Positions 5,821 through 12,807 of a DNA stretch of 16,040 nt are shown in pieces. The DNA is from an uncultured Stenotrophomonas sp. (GTDB lineage Bacteria; Pseudomonadota; Gammaproteobacteria; Xanthomonadales; Xanthomonadaceae): NCBI GenBank assembly GCA_946223375.1, contig CAMICU010000069.1, forward strand, positions 1-16,040. Direction: 5' to 3'. Positions within the stretch are counted from its first letter, which is position 1; each line of letters opens with the position of its first letter. The notes under the pieces were generated by a model that was not told the origin of the DNA, made no database searches, and was given only the letters and a program-made list of their open reading frames with translations. Position numbers and translations under genes: made by a program.

Positions 5821-6482
5821 GCCTGCACCTCCGCCGTGGCCGCGTCGTAAGCCTTCACTGCATGAGCAATGGCATACAGGCGCCAGATGAAACGGAAGGT
5901 GTAGACCTCAACCGAGCTTCCCCAATCCCAGGCGTCGTGCAAATTGAAGTCACCGAAGCGCTCGTCATCTGACTTGAACGACATTGCAGCGCTTAGGGCT
6001 TCGCCAGTGCTGTCGTACACGCCAAACAGCTCTGTTTCGATCTCCGCCCGCAGCTCGGTGCGGGCTTCTTCGAAGCCTGTGGCCTCGGTGTCCTGGTCCT
6101 CCATGTAGCTATCGAACTGCTCACGCACGAGCTGCTCGAACAGGTCGCTGGAGAACTCCTTCATTTCGCCGTCGTTGGCGACGCACTTCTCTGCCCAGTA
6201 GCTGGCGTTGATTCGCAGCTCACCGGGGGCGTCATCCGGGCGCTGATCGGCACGGAAGAACTCGAACATGTCGGCCAGACGACAGAACACCGCGGACCCC
6301 ATGTCGCCACTGACCGCGAGGTGCCCGGGCCAGGTCACGATGTCGAAACGATAGATGCTGCTGCCGCCCTTGCTGAAGCGAAGGTGGCGGTAGACGCCGG
6401 AGTCGAGGAGAACTTCCAACTGGTGCTCGGCGGTGTTCCGCTGGAAGCTGGCGAGCGGGCGGCTGTAGTCCGGGCGGCTCAT
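5817..6482 (-). CDS. Hypothetical 221-residue phage protein
   Basis: This acidic, mixed alpha/beta protein (MSRPDYSRPLASFQRNT, YRFDIVTWPGHLAVSGDMG, then EVYTFRFIWRLYAIAHAVKAY) matches no family I can name. Proteins of this appearance occur in early regions of temperate phages. The Trp/Phe/Tyr-rich strand segment DIVTWPGHLAVSGD and the long acidic middle (EFSSDLFEQLV, FEEARTELRAEIETE) stand out. There is no signal peptide or membrane segment. It overlaps the preceding small frame by ATGA and leads into the lipoprotein by ATGA. Third codon positions are GC-rich and the frame is intact. Confidence 0.82.
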   Translation of the reverse strand: MSRPDYSRPLASFQRNTAEHQLEVLLDSGVYRHLRFSKGGSSIYRFDIVTWPGHLAVSGDMGSAVFCRLADMFEFFRADQRPDDAPGELRINASYWAEKCVANDGEMKEFSSDLFEQLVREQFDSYMEDQDTEATGFEEARTELRAEIETELFGVYDSTGEALSAAMSFKSDDERFGDFNLHDAWDWGSSVEVYTFRFIWRLYAIAHAVKAYDAATAEVQA

Positions 6483-6694
6483 GCAGCACCGCCAATGCGC
6501 GCAGTCTCGCGCGGCATCCGGCGAGTGATGAGTGCTGAGGGGGTGGCTCCCTCCTCGATGGCGCAGGCCGAGTCGAGCAACGCTTCGGCGAGCTCGCGGG
6601 CCTCAGCGGGCGAGACGGTCAGGAAGGCAGTCGGGCCAACGTTGATGGTGATGCCGCCGGCATTGTGCCGGGGCTCGGGTGGCGTCGCGCGCAT
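6479..6694 (-). CDS. Small protein at the deletion junction, N-terminus uncertain
   Basis: The 71-residue frame contains RHNAGGITINVGPTAFLTV followed by an Ala/Glu-rich helix SPAEARELAEALLDSA. It ends ATGA with the 221-residue gene, so its 3' end is genuine. Its 5' end is suspicious. No Shine-Dalgarno lies before the ATG at 6694 or the TTG at 6712, and the bases here also encode the first recognisable residues of the J-like tail protein on the other strand. The original start and promoter have probably been lost. Function is unknown. Confidence 0.55.
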   Translation of the reverse strand: MRATPPEPRHNAGGITINVGPTAFLTVSPAEARELAEALLDSACAIEEGATPSALITRRMPRETARIGGAA

Positions 6695-8075
6695 CGAGTT
6701 GAACGCATTCAATGCCGCTAGTCAGAACGTCGGTAGCGTCACTGCGCTTACGGACCCCAGCACGGCGCATGCCTGGCAGCGCCCCACCTGCACGCTTGCT
6801 GCTCCGGCAGGAACGAACAGGGTCGAAGCTCGAATCATCTTCGAGAACACGACTGAAGGCTGTTCGTTCCGTCGCGCAAAGCTTGAGGCCGGCGCTGTCG
6901 CGACTGCATGGTCCGATGAGATCACCAGCGCCAACACTGCTCAAGGTCTGATCGATGTGCGGACGCGCACGACCAACCTGGAGGCGAAGGCCGAAGTTAC
7001 GAGTAGCGCGATCGCGCAGCTGGGCGGCAGCGGGAACCTGCTTGAGAACGCGGACTTTGCACGCGTGGCGAATAGCGCCGCAGAGGGCTGGACCTGGGCG
7101 TGGAATCCGGGCGGATGGTCCGGGCCATACGTTGCCATTGCAGGCTCGGGGTGGGAGCCATCGGGTGGTGTCTCTATCGGTGGAACCCGCAGTGCGTCAG
7201 CCACCGCTTCCGACTACGGTGTCGTCTACGGCAACAAGGTGCAGGTGATTCCGGGAAAGCGTTACATCGTCTCTGGCTTCACCGCGAACCATCGATGCAC
7301 CACCCGCCTGGCAATGCGGTTTGCTGATGTGAATGGCGACAACGCCGGGGAACCGACAACAGCTTGGTCAACGGTTGACGGTAACGGTGGCACGAACATT
7401 GCGAACTGGGAGTACCGATGGCTGTCCGCTGTTGCTCCTGCTAATGCCGTCGTAGCTGAGGGCGGCGTGTGGGTTAGCGGTGGCGGCGCTGGCAGCGGTG
7501 CCAATCCGTACTTCTGGTTCACTCGCCCAATGCTTGAACAGGCCAGTGATAGCCAGACGCATCCGTCGCCGTGGTCGCCAAGCGGCAGCAGCAAGCAAAG
7601 CGCTGCAGCGTTCACGGCAATGAGTGCAAGCGTCAGCGCAATTGACGGAAAACAGCGTGCCCAGCAAGTCGTGGCAACGGATGTGAACGGCCGATGGATC
7701 GGCTTCCGCACCGAGAACGATGGCGTGCGGGGCGGCACGGAGTTCCTCATGGATTACTTCCGGCTTCATGCGGCTGACGGGAAGTCGGCAAGCATGGAGA
7801 TGACGGACAACTACTTGCGCGTGTTCAACGCCAACTATCAGAAGATCATCGGTGTGGGCTTCGGCGTTGGTGGGGCCCTCATGGAATGGTTTGGTCCGAA
7901 CATCGGCGCCGCCGCGTGCACGCCTGCGAACTGCATTGAATGCAAGACCACCGCGGGAGTGGCGATCATCCGTGGCTCCAATGCGCAGGGCTCGATGGAG
8001 ATCAACAATACCTTGGTCACCATTCGGGACAACAACAACGTCAAGCGGGCTGAGTTCGGGCTGCTTGTTGACTGA
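6678..8075 (+). pseudogene. 3' remnant of a tail-tip / host-specificity (J-like) gene
   Basis: About 465 residues resemble the C-terminal part of large J-like tail-tip proteins. A broken first module runs GGVARIELNAFNAASQNVG to KLEAGAVATAWSDE. A complete jelly-roll-like module follows from NLLENADFARVANSAAEGW to FTRPMLEQASDSQTHPSPW. Then come a helical linker (AAFTAMSASVSAIDGKQRAQ) and a C-terminal tip domain (NGRWIGFRTEND to VKRAEFGLLVD). Intact J proteins exceed 1000 residues, and here the first part is missing. The frame stays open leftward to 6321 only as antisense of minus-strand genes. The modules probably bind surface glycans. Without its N-terminus and the rest of the tail genes it cannot build a tail. 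Confidence 0.85.
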
Positions 8076-8087
8076 TGGGAGGCGCAC

Positions 8088-8351
8088 ATGACGGCGGGAC
8101 TTAGGACACGGAGCGTTGCGAACGTCGTTGAACTGTCACTGACGAGCCGGGCAACCCGCTTGCTCGGATACCTGGAGCCGAACTCCGCAGGCTCCGTCGT
8201 AGTGCCGGAGCTTGCGGAGGGCACGCCATTCGTTTTCCCGGTGCTGGACCAGAACGGGGTCATGTACCCCAACAACATCATGCAGCCAACCGTGAGCGGA
8301 ACAACATTGAGTTGGTCCGCACCAGGCCGCTTCTACTACGGAACATTCTGA
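8088..8351 (+). CDS. Small tail-end protein (87 aa), unknown
   Basis: It starts 12 bases after the J remnant, with GGGAGG five bases before the ATG. The protein is beta-rich and neutral (MTAGLRTRSVANVVELSL, VVPELAEGTPFVFPVLDQNG, TLSWSAPGRFYYGTF) and has no signal peptide. It overlaps the next gene by TGATG. Position immediately after J and co-directional overlap suggest a small tail-tip or tail-fibre accessory. No named family is recognised. Confidence 0.75.
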   Translation: MTAGLRTRSVANVVELSLTSRATRLLGYLEPNSAGSVVVPELAEGTPFVFPVLDQNGVMYPNNIMQPTVSGTTLSWSAPGRFYYGTF

Positions 8352-9055
8352 TGCGCGCGGGGTTTCTGGTCAGGAACGACAGCGAGAAGCTGATCATTGA
8401 TGAGCGGTTCTTTAACTACGCCTTCATCTCTAAGCACACGGTGAAGTTCAACGCAGGAAATGCCGGGCCTGTAACCGGCGGCTATGGAAACCAAGCGGTA
8501 CTGTCGCTGCCAGGGCTGGATCGCCCAATTGTGGCGGCACGCTGCAGCAAGCCGTGGACTGTGATGCGCGCTCGGCCGGTGTCTGGCGGCTGGGAGTTCG
8601 GTTGGATATCGGCCCATGGAACAGGGGCCGGGCCCAACGACGAAATCGAGGTGTTCGTGTTCGACCGCCCCAAGGTGCTCGGTGGAGGCGGTGCTGGCAT
8701 TCGGCTGTTCGACGGCCAGGGAAAGCCTGTGTTCGATTCGCGCCAGCGTTACATGCGGGTTGTGAACTCCACTGTGCTGGTTGGCACATCGGCGTCCGGT
8801 TCAGTTGTGCTGCCGGCCGGGCAGTACGCACAGATCGTTCCCATCCCGGCTTATCGATGGATGGGTAACCAGGCCACCCCCTCGTCCAACTGGATGTGGG
8901 CTTGCTCCGCAAGCCTGATCACATCATCAGCCACGGGCTGCACGGTTGCCTCGCAAAACACGGGAGAGGGCTCATATGCGCCATGGGGTGCGCCGGCGCC
9001 AGTGGCGTCCAGCGACAAGATGCAAATCATCACGGTTGACGTTTCGGGGTATTGA
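8351..9055 (+). CDS. Phage tail-end protein (234 aa), possibly DUF6453-like
   Basis: The start MRAGFLVRNDSEKLIIDERFFNY, with two further beta domains, resembles the proteins that follow J in many lambdoid phages. These often open with a line such as GLLIKNDSGE and are annotated DUF6453; this link is from memory and not certain. It includes DEIEVFVFDRPK, GIRLFDGQGKPVFDSRQRYMRVV and a Trp-rich C-terminal part (YRWMGNQATPSSNWMWACS). Start at 8351 is fixed by the TGATG overlap. The frame is intact. Confidence 0.78.
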   Translation: MRAGFLVRNDSEKLIIDERFFNYAFISKHTVKFNAGNAGPVTGGYGNQAVLSLPGLDRPIVAARCSKPWTVMRARPVSGGWEFGWISAHGTGAGPNDEIEVFVFDRPKVLGGGGAGIRLFDGQGKPVFDSRQRYMRVVNSTVLVGTSASGSVVLPAGQYAQIVPIPAYRWMGNQATPSSNWMWACSASLITSSATGCTVASQNTGEGSYAPWGAPAPVASSDKMQIITVDVSGY

Positions 9056-9057
9056 AG

Positions 9058-9495
9058 ATGAATCGAGCAATGCAAGTGAGCGATGGCGGAGATATTGAGC
9101 GCGTTGTCGATGACGCGAATCGGGATGTGCTGGTCGGGCGGCGGCTTGAAGTGTTCTTCGATCCCAACGACGACGGCACGCCCAGTACAAGGGGGAAGCT
9201 GATCTGGCACACGGAATGGCGCAGCTACAGCGGCTCGCTGCTGCGCGGCACGGAGCTAGGGCCGCGCATTGAGCGGACAATCGAGCAGGTGCTGGCCGGC
9301 GAGTTTGGCGGAATGCCTGGCCCTGTCATCATCGCCGCGGTCAAGGCCGCGTATGTGGCCCATGCGTGCGAGGACTTCGGCATCGCGCTGGAGGGCGAGG
9401 TGGCACCGGAGCCCGAACCCGAACTCGAACCGCAGCCGGGAGGTGATGGCGAGGCGGAGGGGGAGGGGGCGCAGCCGGTGGAGGGTGGGGGCTAG
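9058..9495 (+). CDS. Tail-associated hypothetical protein with acidic tail (145 aa)
   Basis: The ATG at 9058 lies two bases after the previous stop; a TTG at 9052 would overlap it. Residues 1-105 form an ordered domain (DDANRDVLVGRRLEVFFDPNDDG, KLIWHTEWRSYSGSLLRGTELGPRIE, IIAAVKAAYVAHACEDFG). The C-terminus is a low-complexity run of Glu-Pro pairs followed by Gly/Glu (EPEPELEPQPGGDGEAEG). It is the last gene clearly attached to the tail cluster. Similar small proteins end the J cluster of temperate phages, but I cannot name a family. Confidence 0.72.
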   Translation: MNRAMQVSDGGDIERVVDDANRDVLVGRRLEVFFDPNDDGTPSTRGKLIWHTEWRSYSGSLLRGTELGPRIERTIEQVLAGEFGGMPGPVIIAAVKAAYVAHACEDFGIALEGEVAPEPEPELEPQPGGDGEAEGEGAQPVEGGG

Positions 9496-9656
9496 ACCAG
9501 CCAACGGGCGAACCTTTCGATCGGGCGAAGCCCCATTCACAATCTATCGACTCAACAGCGAGCGCGCAGAGCCAAGGGGCGGTCATCACATCGCGCGGCT
9601 AGGAAAGGCCTATGTTGCTGGTAGTGAGGGTGCTACCCGTACCCTGGATGCCGGTC

Positions 9657-9926
9657 ATGAACTACGAAGAGCTGCGTGCTGATCTTGATGAGCTTGCGCT
9701 GGAGATGGCGGCGTCCACGCAAGGATGGTCCACATCCCAGCGCTTGGACAAGCTGCGGTCCCTTTCAATTCTCACTAGGCGCGCTTTGAAGGCCGCGTCT
9801 GGATCTCAGGACGAGCTAGAAAGAAGCAAAAGTATCGACTCTCTTCTTGACAGAATTCAGAGCATGATGTCCGCGGCGGAGCAACTCGATCAGCTCAAGG
9901 AAGAATTCCGGAGCCGTCGAACGTGA
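9657..9926 (+). CDS. Small helical coiled-coil protein (89 aa)
   Basis: MNYEELRADLDELALEMAAS is followed by long amphipathic helices (LDKLRSLSILTRRALKAAS, SIDSLLDRIQSMMSAAEQLDQLKEEF), so the product is probably an all-helical coiled coil. Start choice: GGATG lies shortly before 9657, and the residues encoded upstream (from 9612) are out of keeping with the rest. It is separated from the tail cluster by 161 bases that contain only a short GGTAG/CTACC hairpin (9618-9635) and no other gene I can support. No family recognised. Confidence 0.62.
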   Translation: MNYEELRADLDELALEMAASTQGWSTSQRLDKLRSLSILTRRALKAASGSQDELERSKSIDSLLDRIQSMMSAAEQLDQLKEEFRSRRT

Positions 9927-9948
9927 CCTTTCGCAGGACGGATAAGAT

Positions 9949-10269
9949 ATGAAAATGGCACCAACAAAGCGTGGTTCCGTGCCTGGCTACGTGACTTATC
10001 AGCGCGATCGAGACTTTGTCGATGTTGTCGCTGAACTGGGCTACTGGCGAGCCCGATTCAAGGGTGGTGCGCTCATCGGAGATAGCTTTGTAAAGGACTG
10101 TAATCCGGTTATTAAATTGGCCTGTGATATCTACATACGTAACCCGCATGGGTCGCGCATCGCTTGGCTAGGGGATTTGCACCGACACTTGGCGGGTGAT
10201 ATGGGGGCGGAGCAGAGAAGGGTCGCGGATCACATGGCTGAGATGTGTTGGGATCGGCTTCTTTCCTGA
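9949..10269 (+). CDS. Hypothetical protein (106 aa)
   Basis: This basic protein (MKMAPTKRGSVPGYVTYQ, LGYWRARFKGGALIGDSF, then HRHLAGDMGAEQRRVADHM) begins 22 bases after the preceding stop with AGGA upstream. A second ATG at 9955 is equally possible. Codon use is less GC-biased than in the int-side operon (for example ATTAAATTG and GATATC), which suggests a different origin from the phage backbone. No family recognised. Confidence 0.65.
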   Translation: MKMAPTKRGSVPGYVTYQRDRDFVDVVAELGYWRARFKGGALIGDSFVKDCNPVIKLACDIYIRNPHGSRIAWLGDLHRHLAGDMGAEQRRVADHMAEMCWDRLLS

Positions 10270-10365
10270 TCTGCCCGTTCATCCTGAGGGGCCGAATAGC
10301 ACGGTGAAGTAACATGCGAGAGCGCAAAGTTCCTCTGCGATGATTTCATCGCAATGGAGTAACGG

Positions 10366-10521
10366 ATGAACAACCCCAACGTAACAACCAGCATTCAGAG
10401 CCCGCAGGAACGTGATCCGAAGCGAGCACCGGGCGCGCCGCAACAGGATGAAACGGAACGCAAGGATGCCGAGACCAAGGAAGGCAAGACCCATGAGGGC
10501 AACAGGCCCCAGCAGAAGTAA
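10366..10521 (+). CDS. Small hydrophilic, probably disordered protein (51 aa)
   Basis: The frame reads MNNPNVTTSIQSPQERDPKR, then a Lys/Glu/Gln/Pro-rich remainder with no hydrophobic core, ending RPQQK. GGAG lies six bases before the ATG. The antisense frame looks like a membrane protein only because it mirrors charged codons. Peptides of this type are common small hypotheticals; no function can be proposed. Confidence 0.5.
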   Translation: MNNPNVTTSIQSPQERDPKRAPGAPQQDETERKDAETKEGKTHEGNRPQQK

Positions 10522-10546
10522 CACCAGCTGCTGCTAGACGAAAGGA

Positions 10547-10570
10547 GAGCTGCGCCAGAGCGCGCAGCTC
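10547..10570. terminator. Hairpin with nine-base-pair stem
   Basis: GAGCTGCGC (10547-10555) pairs perfectly with GCGCAGCTC (10562-10570) around a six-base loop. On the plus strand it is followed by CCCCTGAGG, not a T-run. On the minus strand it is followed by TCTCCTTTCG. It may be a weak terminator or an RNA stability element between two small genes. Confidence 0.4.
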
Positions 10571-10589
10571 CCCCTGAGGATCGATAGCG

Positions 10590-10847
10590 TTGAACACGGT
10601 AGCCCAAGCGAAGGCGTTGATGGCAAATATCGCTCATCAGCTCCGACCTCCCGAGACGACTACCATGGCTCCTTGCAAGCTTTGCGGGAACAGCAGTCCT
10701 GGAGGTCAGGCTTGTGCTGATTGCCTTTGTCTTCAGCTGGAAGCACTGATCCAGAACAAAGGCGCTGTGGTGCGCTGGTCAAAATCGGTCAAGGCTGCTG
10801 CTGAGGATGAGGTCATCATCATGGCCTACGCGAGGCGTGCGAAGTAA
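10590..10847 (+). CDS. Small zinc-ribbon protein (75-85 aa)
   Basis: The protein has two paired cysteines, CKLCGNSSPGGQACADC, the spacing of a zinc ribbon, followed by LCLQLEALIQNKGAVVRW. Two starts are possible. A TTG at 10590 has GAGGA about nine bases upstream. An ATG at 10620 has AAGG five bases upstream. The residues between them (NTVAQAKAL) continue a helix plausibly, so the longer form is given. Zinc ribbons of this size in phages bind nucleic acid or act as transcription adaptors, but nothing here is specific. Confidence 0.62.
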   Translation: MNTVAQAKALMANIAHQLRPPETTTMAPCKLCGNSSPGGQACADCLCLQLEALIQNKGAVVRWSKSVKAAAEDEVIIMAYARRAK

Positions 10848-10929
10848 AGAGATCACGCGAAGCCAGGATGTTGCTGCACGGATCGCCGTGATCTGCGATC
10901 TGTTAGAAAGCGTTAAAGCAGGCAATCTC

Positions 10930-11433
10930 ATGAACACTACTATTCGTACTGCACCGCATGTGGATCTGTCTCGCTACATGGGGACTTGGTTCGAGATCGC
11001 CAAGAAGCCGCAGCCTGGCGATGGCATCGTGGAAAGAGATCTTGTGTGGAATTTCACCAGGAGTTTTGATGATCCGATCCACGTTTCTCGCTCACTAATC
11101 GATGAGAACAATGAGTTGAAGGAGTCATTCGGGACTGCTCGGGTATCCGACAGCGCTCATGCGAGGTTCTCGATCAGCTTCATGCCTGATTGGCTGCAAT
11201 GGGTTCCTTTTACCACTGAGAAATTCTGGGTTATCCGGATCGATGATGACTACACGACGGCACTCGTTGGCGATCCTGGTAGACGAAGGCTGCATCTTCT
11301 TCATCGGCACGGCCACATGGATCGCGCTGTGGCGAACATGTGGATCGATGTCGCCAGAGAACAGGGATATGACATTTCTACCGTTGTATGGCCTGAGCAG
11401 TCTGGCGTCATCTACCTCAATCAGATTCACTGA
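10930..11433 (+). CDS. Lipocalin-family protein without signal peptide
   Basis: The 167-residue product has the lipocalin N-terminal signature VDLSRYMGTWFEIAKKP (GxW at residues 18-20). It also has the regular strands of bacterial Blc-type lipocalins (KFWVIRIDDDYTTALVGDPG) and the closing helix MWIDVAREQGYDISTVVW. Lipocalins are beta-barrels that bind small hydrophobic ligands, and bacterial Blc is normally an outer-membrane lipoprotein. Here there is no signal peptide or lipobox, so a cytoplasmic location is predicted. A GTG at 10837 would add a helical stretch (ITRSQDVAARIAVICDLLES) and stay in frame, but still gives no signal. The Shine-Dalgarno at 10930 is weak. It is followed 7 bases later by another beta-rich gene, probably in the same transcript. 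Codon use is less GC-biased than the phage backbone. Confidence 0.85.
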   Translation: MNTTIRTAPHVDLSRYMGTWFEIAKKPQPGDGIVERDLVWNFTRSFDDPIHVSRSLIDENNELKESFGTARVSDSAHARFSISFMPDWLQWVPFTTEKFWVIRIDDDYTTALVGDPGRRRLHLLHRHGHMDRAVANMWIDVAREQGYDISTVVWPEQSGVIYLNQIH

Positions 11434-11440
11434 GGGCTAG

Positions 11441-11785
11441 ATGTCACTTCTGAACATCAATGTGCCAAACCACGACCCTAGGCGGCAATTCATCGGTGAA
11501 TGGAATGTCTGGGAGGAGGGTAGCTTTGCCGTGTTCCGTTTCTCACTTCTCAATGACGGAATGGCAGTTGCGTTCATCGACGATGTTGAAGGGGCTGAAA
11601 ACGAAATAAGCGAAGTTAGCTGGAACTCTGAAGATTCATCACTGCACTTTACTGTGCAGTGGATGAAGGGGCCGATGCACCGGTACCGAATCTCACCAGA
11701 TGCGGACGGCAACACGCTTGAGGTTTCGATTACGGCTAGCTGGGTAGAGACGTGGGCTCCAATGCCTGTATTCAAACCACATTGA
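11441..11785 (+). CDS. Beta-rich hypothetical protein (114 aa), partner of the lipocalin gene
   Basis: GAGGG lies just before the ATG, and only 7 bases separate it from the lipocalin stop. The protein has repeating strand-like segments with aromatic residues (FIGEWNVWEEGSFAVFRFSL, SEVSWNSEDSSLHFTVQWM, NTLEVSITASWVETWAP), suggesting a half-barrel or a calycin-like fold. FIGEWNVW recalls the G-x-W strand of lipocalins, but I would not assign the family. No signal peptide. The pair probably works together. Confidence 0.72.
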   Translation: MSLLNINVPNHDPRRQFIGEWNVWEEGSFAVFRFSLLNDGMAVAFIDDVEGAENEISEVSWNSEDSSLHFTVQWMKGPMHRYRISPDADGNTLEVSITASWVETWAPMPVFKPH

Positions 11786-11873
11786 GCATCTTTCTCCTCT
11801 GGTGGGTGTGCCGCTGATTCCGCGGAAGTGCGGTGCAATCGCGTTGTTCTCCGTGCAGCTTCACGCTCATTCA

Positions 11874-12003
11874 GCCCCATGCCAAGAGGGTCAATGCTGA
11901 TTGCCTGTGGACTTGCCCAATCCCGCCCCTAAGAATCCGCAAATCCAACGTCATCTTCGACGAAAAGTGGCACCCGTTCTGCGAGCACAAGATCGCTGCT
12001 TGA
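11874..12003 (+). pseudogene. Possible 3' remnant of a coding sequence
   Basis: This frame ends with a protein-like tail (IRKSNVIFDEKWHPFCEHKI, then AA and TGA at 12001-12003). No suitable start codon or Shine-Dalgarno precedes it in frame. It could be the C-terminal end of a gene whose front was lost, or chance. No family is recognised. Confidence 0.25.
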
Positions 12004-12041
12004 GCCTCAACTGAAATGCAGAAGGCCTGAGTGGAGGCGCT

Positions 12042-12140
12042 GTGAAAGGATGGACGGTTGTGACCACGCCATCTTACGGGGCTGCGGTCATGATCAGTTA
12101 CCGGTTGGCGAGCCCGCCGCCTCCCAGGCTAGGCGGATAG
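12042..12140 (+). CDS. Possible 32-codon leader peptide with four prolines
   Basis: GTG at 12042 is preceded by GGAGG with a four-base spacer. The peptide reads MKGWTVVTTPSYGAAVMISY, then RLASPPPPRLGG and an amber stop. Four proline codons in a row (CCG CCG CCT CCC, 12114-12125) sit inside the 5' arm of a long hairpin, and the stop codon lies at the start of its 3' arm. That is the geometry of an attenuator leader, where ribosome pausing at polyproline would change RNA folding. The frame is also open beyond the amber codon to 12527. Translation is not demonstrated. Confidence 0.45.
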   Translation: MKGWTVVTTPSYGAAVMISYRLASPPPPRLGG

Positions 12141-12157
12141 GTGGGCTGTCAACCGGT
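12100..12157 (+). promoter_or_regulatory. Long hairpin 1 in the leader region
   Basis: ACCGGTTG (12100-12107) pairs with CAACCGGT (12150-12157). AGCCCGCC (12111-12118) pairs with GGTGGGCT (12140-12147), with one G-T pair. GCCT (12119-12122) pairs with AGGC (12131-12134). This makes about 20 base pairs in three coaxial segments. The 3' arm GGTGGGC could instead pair with GCCCGCC of hairpin 2, so the two are potentially exclusive. Confidence 0.6.
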
Positions 12158-12180
12158 CCGCAGCAGACTGAACCCTCATT

Positions 12181-12220
12181 GCCGGGCCCGCCGCCTCCTT
12201 CGGTGGGTCCGGCATTTCTT
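12181..12220 (+). terminator. Hairpin 2, terminator-like, in the leader region
   Basis: GCCGGGCCCGCC (12181-12192) pairs with GGTGGGTCCGGC (12202-12213), 12 base pairs with two G-T pairs, around loop GCCTCCTTC. It is followed by ATTTCTTT, a moderately T-rich run. It may end transcription before the 110-residue gene unless the alternative pairing with hairpin 1 forms. Confidence 0.5.
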
Positions 12221-12312
12221 TGCCTGCGACGCAGTCGTTCGGGTATACATGGGGATGATCTCACGGGCTGGCCAGCCGTATCTGCCGGTGCTTGTTTCGT
12301 CATGGTCAGAAC

Positions 12313-12362
12313 AGCCCGTCGGAAAGGGCTCAGGTGCCTATTGGACCGCGGTATGCACCGCG
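12313..12362 (+). promoter_or_regulatory. Two short hairpins before the 110-aa gene
   Basis: AGCCC (12313-12317) pairs with GGGCT (12326-12330). CGCGGT (12347-12352) pairs with ACCGCG (12357-12362) around ATGC. Together with hairpins 1 and 2, the 12042-12393 stretch is dense in dyads and carries no long gene I can support. It may be a structured untranslated leader or a separate RNA. Confidence 0.4.
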
Positions 12363-12393
12363 CGATTCTCCACGATGAGAAGGAGGTTCAGAA

Positions 12394-12726
12394 GTGGCCG
12401 GCAAGAAGCATCTCAAAGTGAATGGCAGGGATATTGTTGGGGCTCACGTTTACGTGAGTTCATCTGCGGACGTACTGACGGGCATGGAACGGAAGGCACT
12501 CCATGTCAGCATTCGTGCAGGAAGTGACACGTACCGCTACGAGATTCGCCATGTCGTCGGCGATATTTCTGTCATTGAGGCTCACGTAAGGCTGTCCCTT
12601 GAGATTGCTCAGAAGGACTTTTTGGATGTAGAGATTCGTGAGGACGATAGCCTAAGAAGGCTGTCATTTAACGTGCAGAAGATCGGCGTCCAGACGTACA
12701 TTGGTTGGAGGCTGATGCCCACTTGA
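12394..12726 (+). CDS. Hypothetical protein (110 aa) with structured leader
   Basis: The GTG start has a near-perfect AAGGAGG seven bases upstream, indicating strong translation. The product (MAGKKHLKVNGRDIVGAHVY, ADVLTGMERKALHVSIRAG, then YIGWRLMPT) is a mixed beta/alpha soluble protein with no signal or membrane segment. Regular strands such as TYRYEIRHVVGDISVIEAHVR suggest a small single domain. No family recognised. The unusual upstream leader suggests conditional expression. It is followed by convergent minus-strand coding. Confidence 0.75.
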   Translation: MAGKKHLKVNGRDIVGAHVYVSSSADVLTGMERKALHVSIRAGSDTYRYEIRHVVGDISVIEAHVRLSLEIAQKDFLDVEIREDDSLRRLSFNVQKIGVQTYIGWRLMPT

Positions 12727-12807
12727 GGTGGCTTCTTCTCCATGTGGACCTCGTGAGCGGTCGCGTGTGTCATTGGTGGGTGGCAGATCGCTGCATATGG
12801 CGAGAAA

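Noticed and set aside
5984..6211. Short plus-strand ORF antisense to the 221-aa gene
   Set aside because: Arg/Pro/Cys-rich shadow; the minus-strand frame is coupled by ATGA on both sides.
6321..6677. Plus-strand extension of the J-like frame to 6321, giving a 584-codon ORF
   Set aside because: This part is exact antisense of the 221-aa and 71-aa minus-strand genes and has no tail-protein character. The long ORF is a chimera created by the junction.
9618..9635. GGTAG...CTACC hairpin, first considered as a GTAG-type REP element of Stenotrophomonas
   Set aside because: The stem is only five base pairs and lacks the CCGGC-rich arms expected of those repeats.
10279..10524. Minus-strand 81-codon ORF resembling a membrane protein
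   Set aside because: Its hydrophobicity mirrors the Lys/Glu-rich codons of the 51-aa plus-strand gene, which has a proper Shine-Dalgarno.
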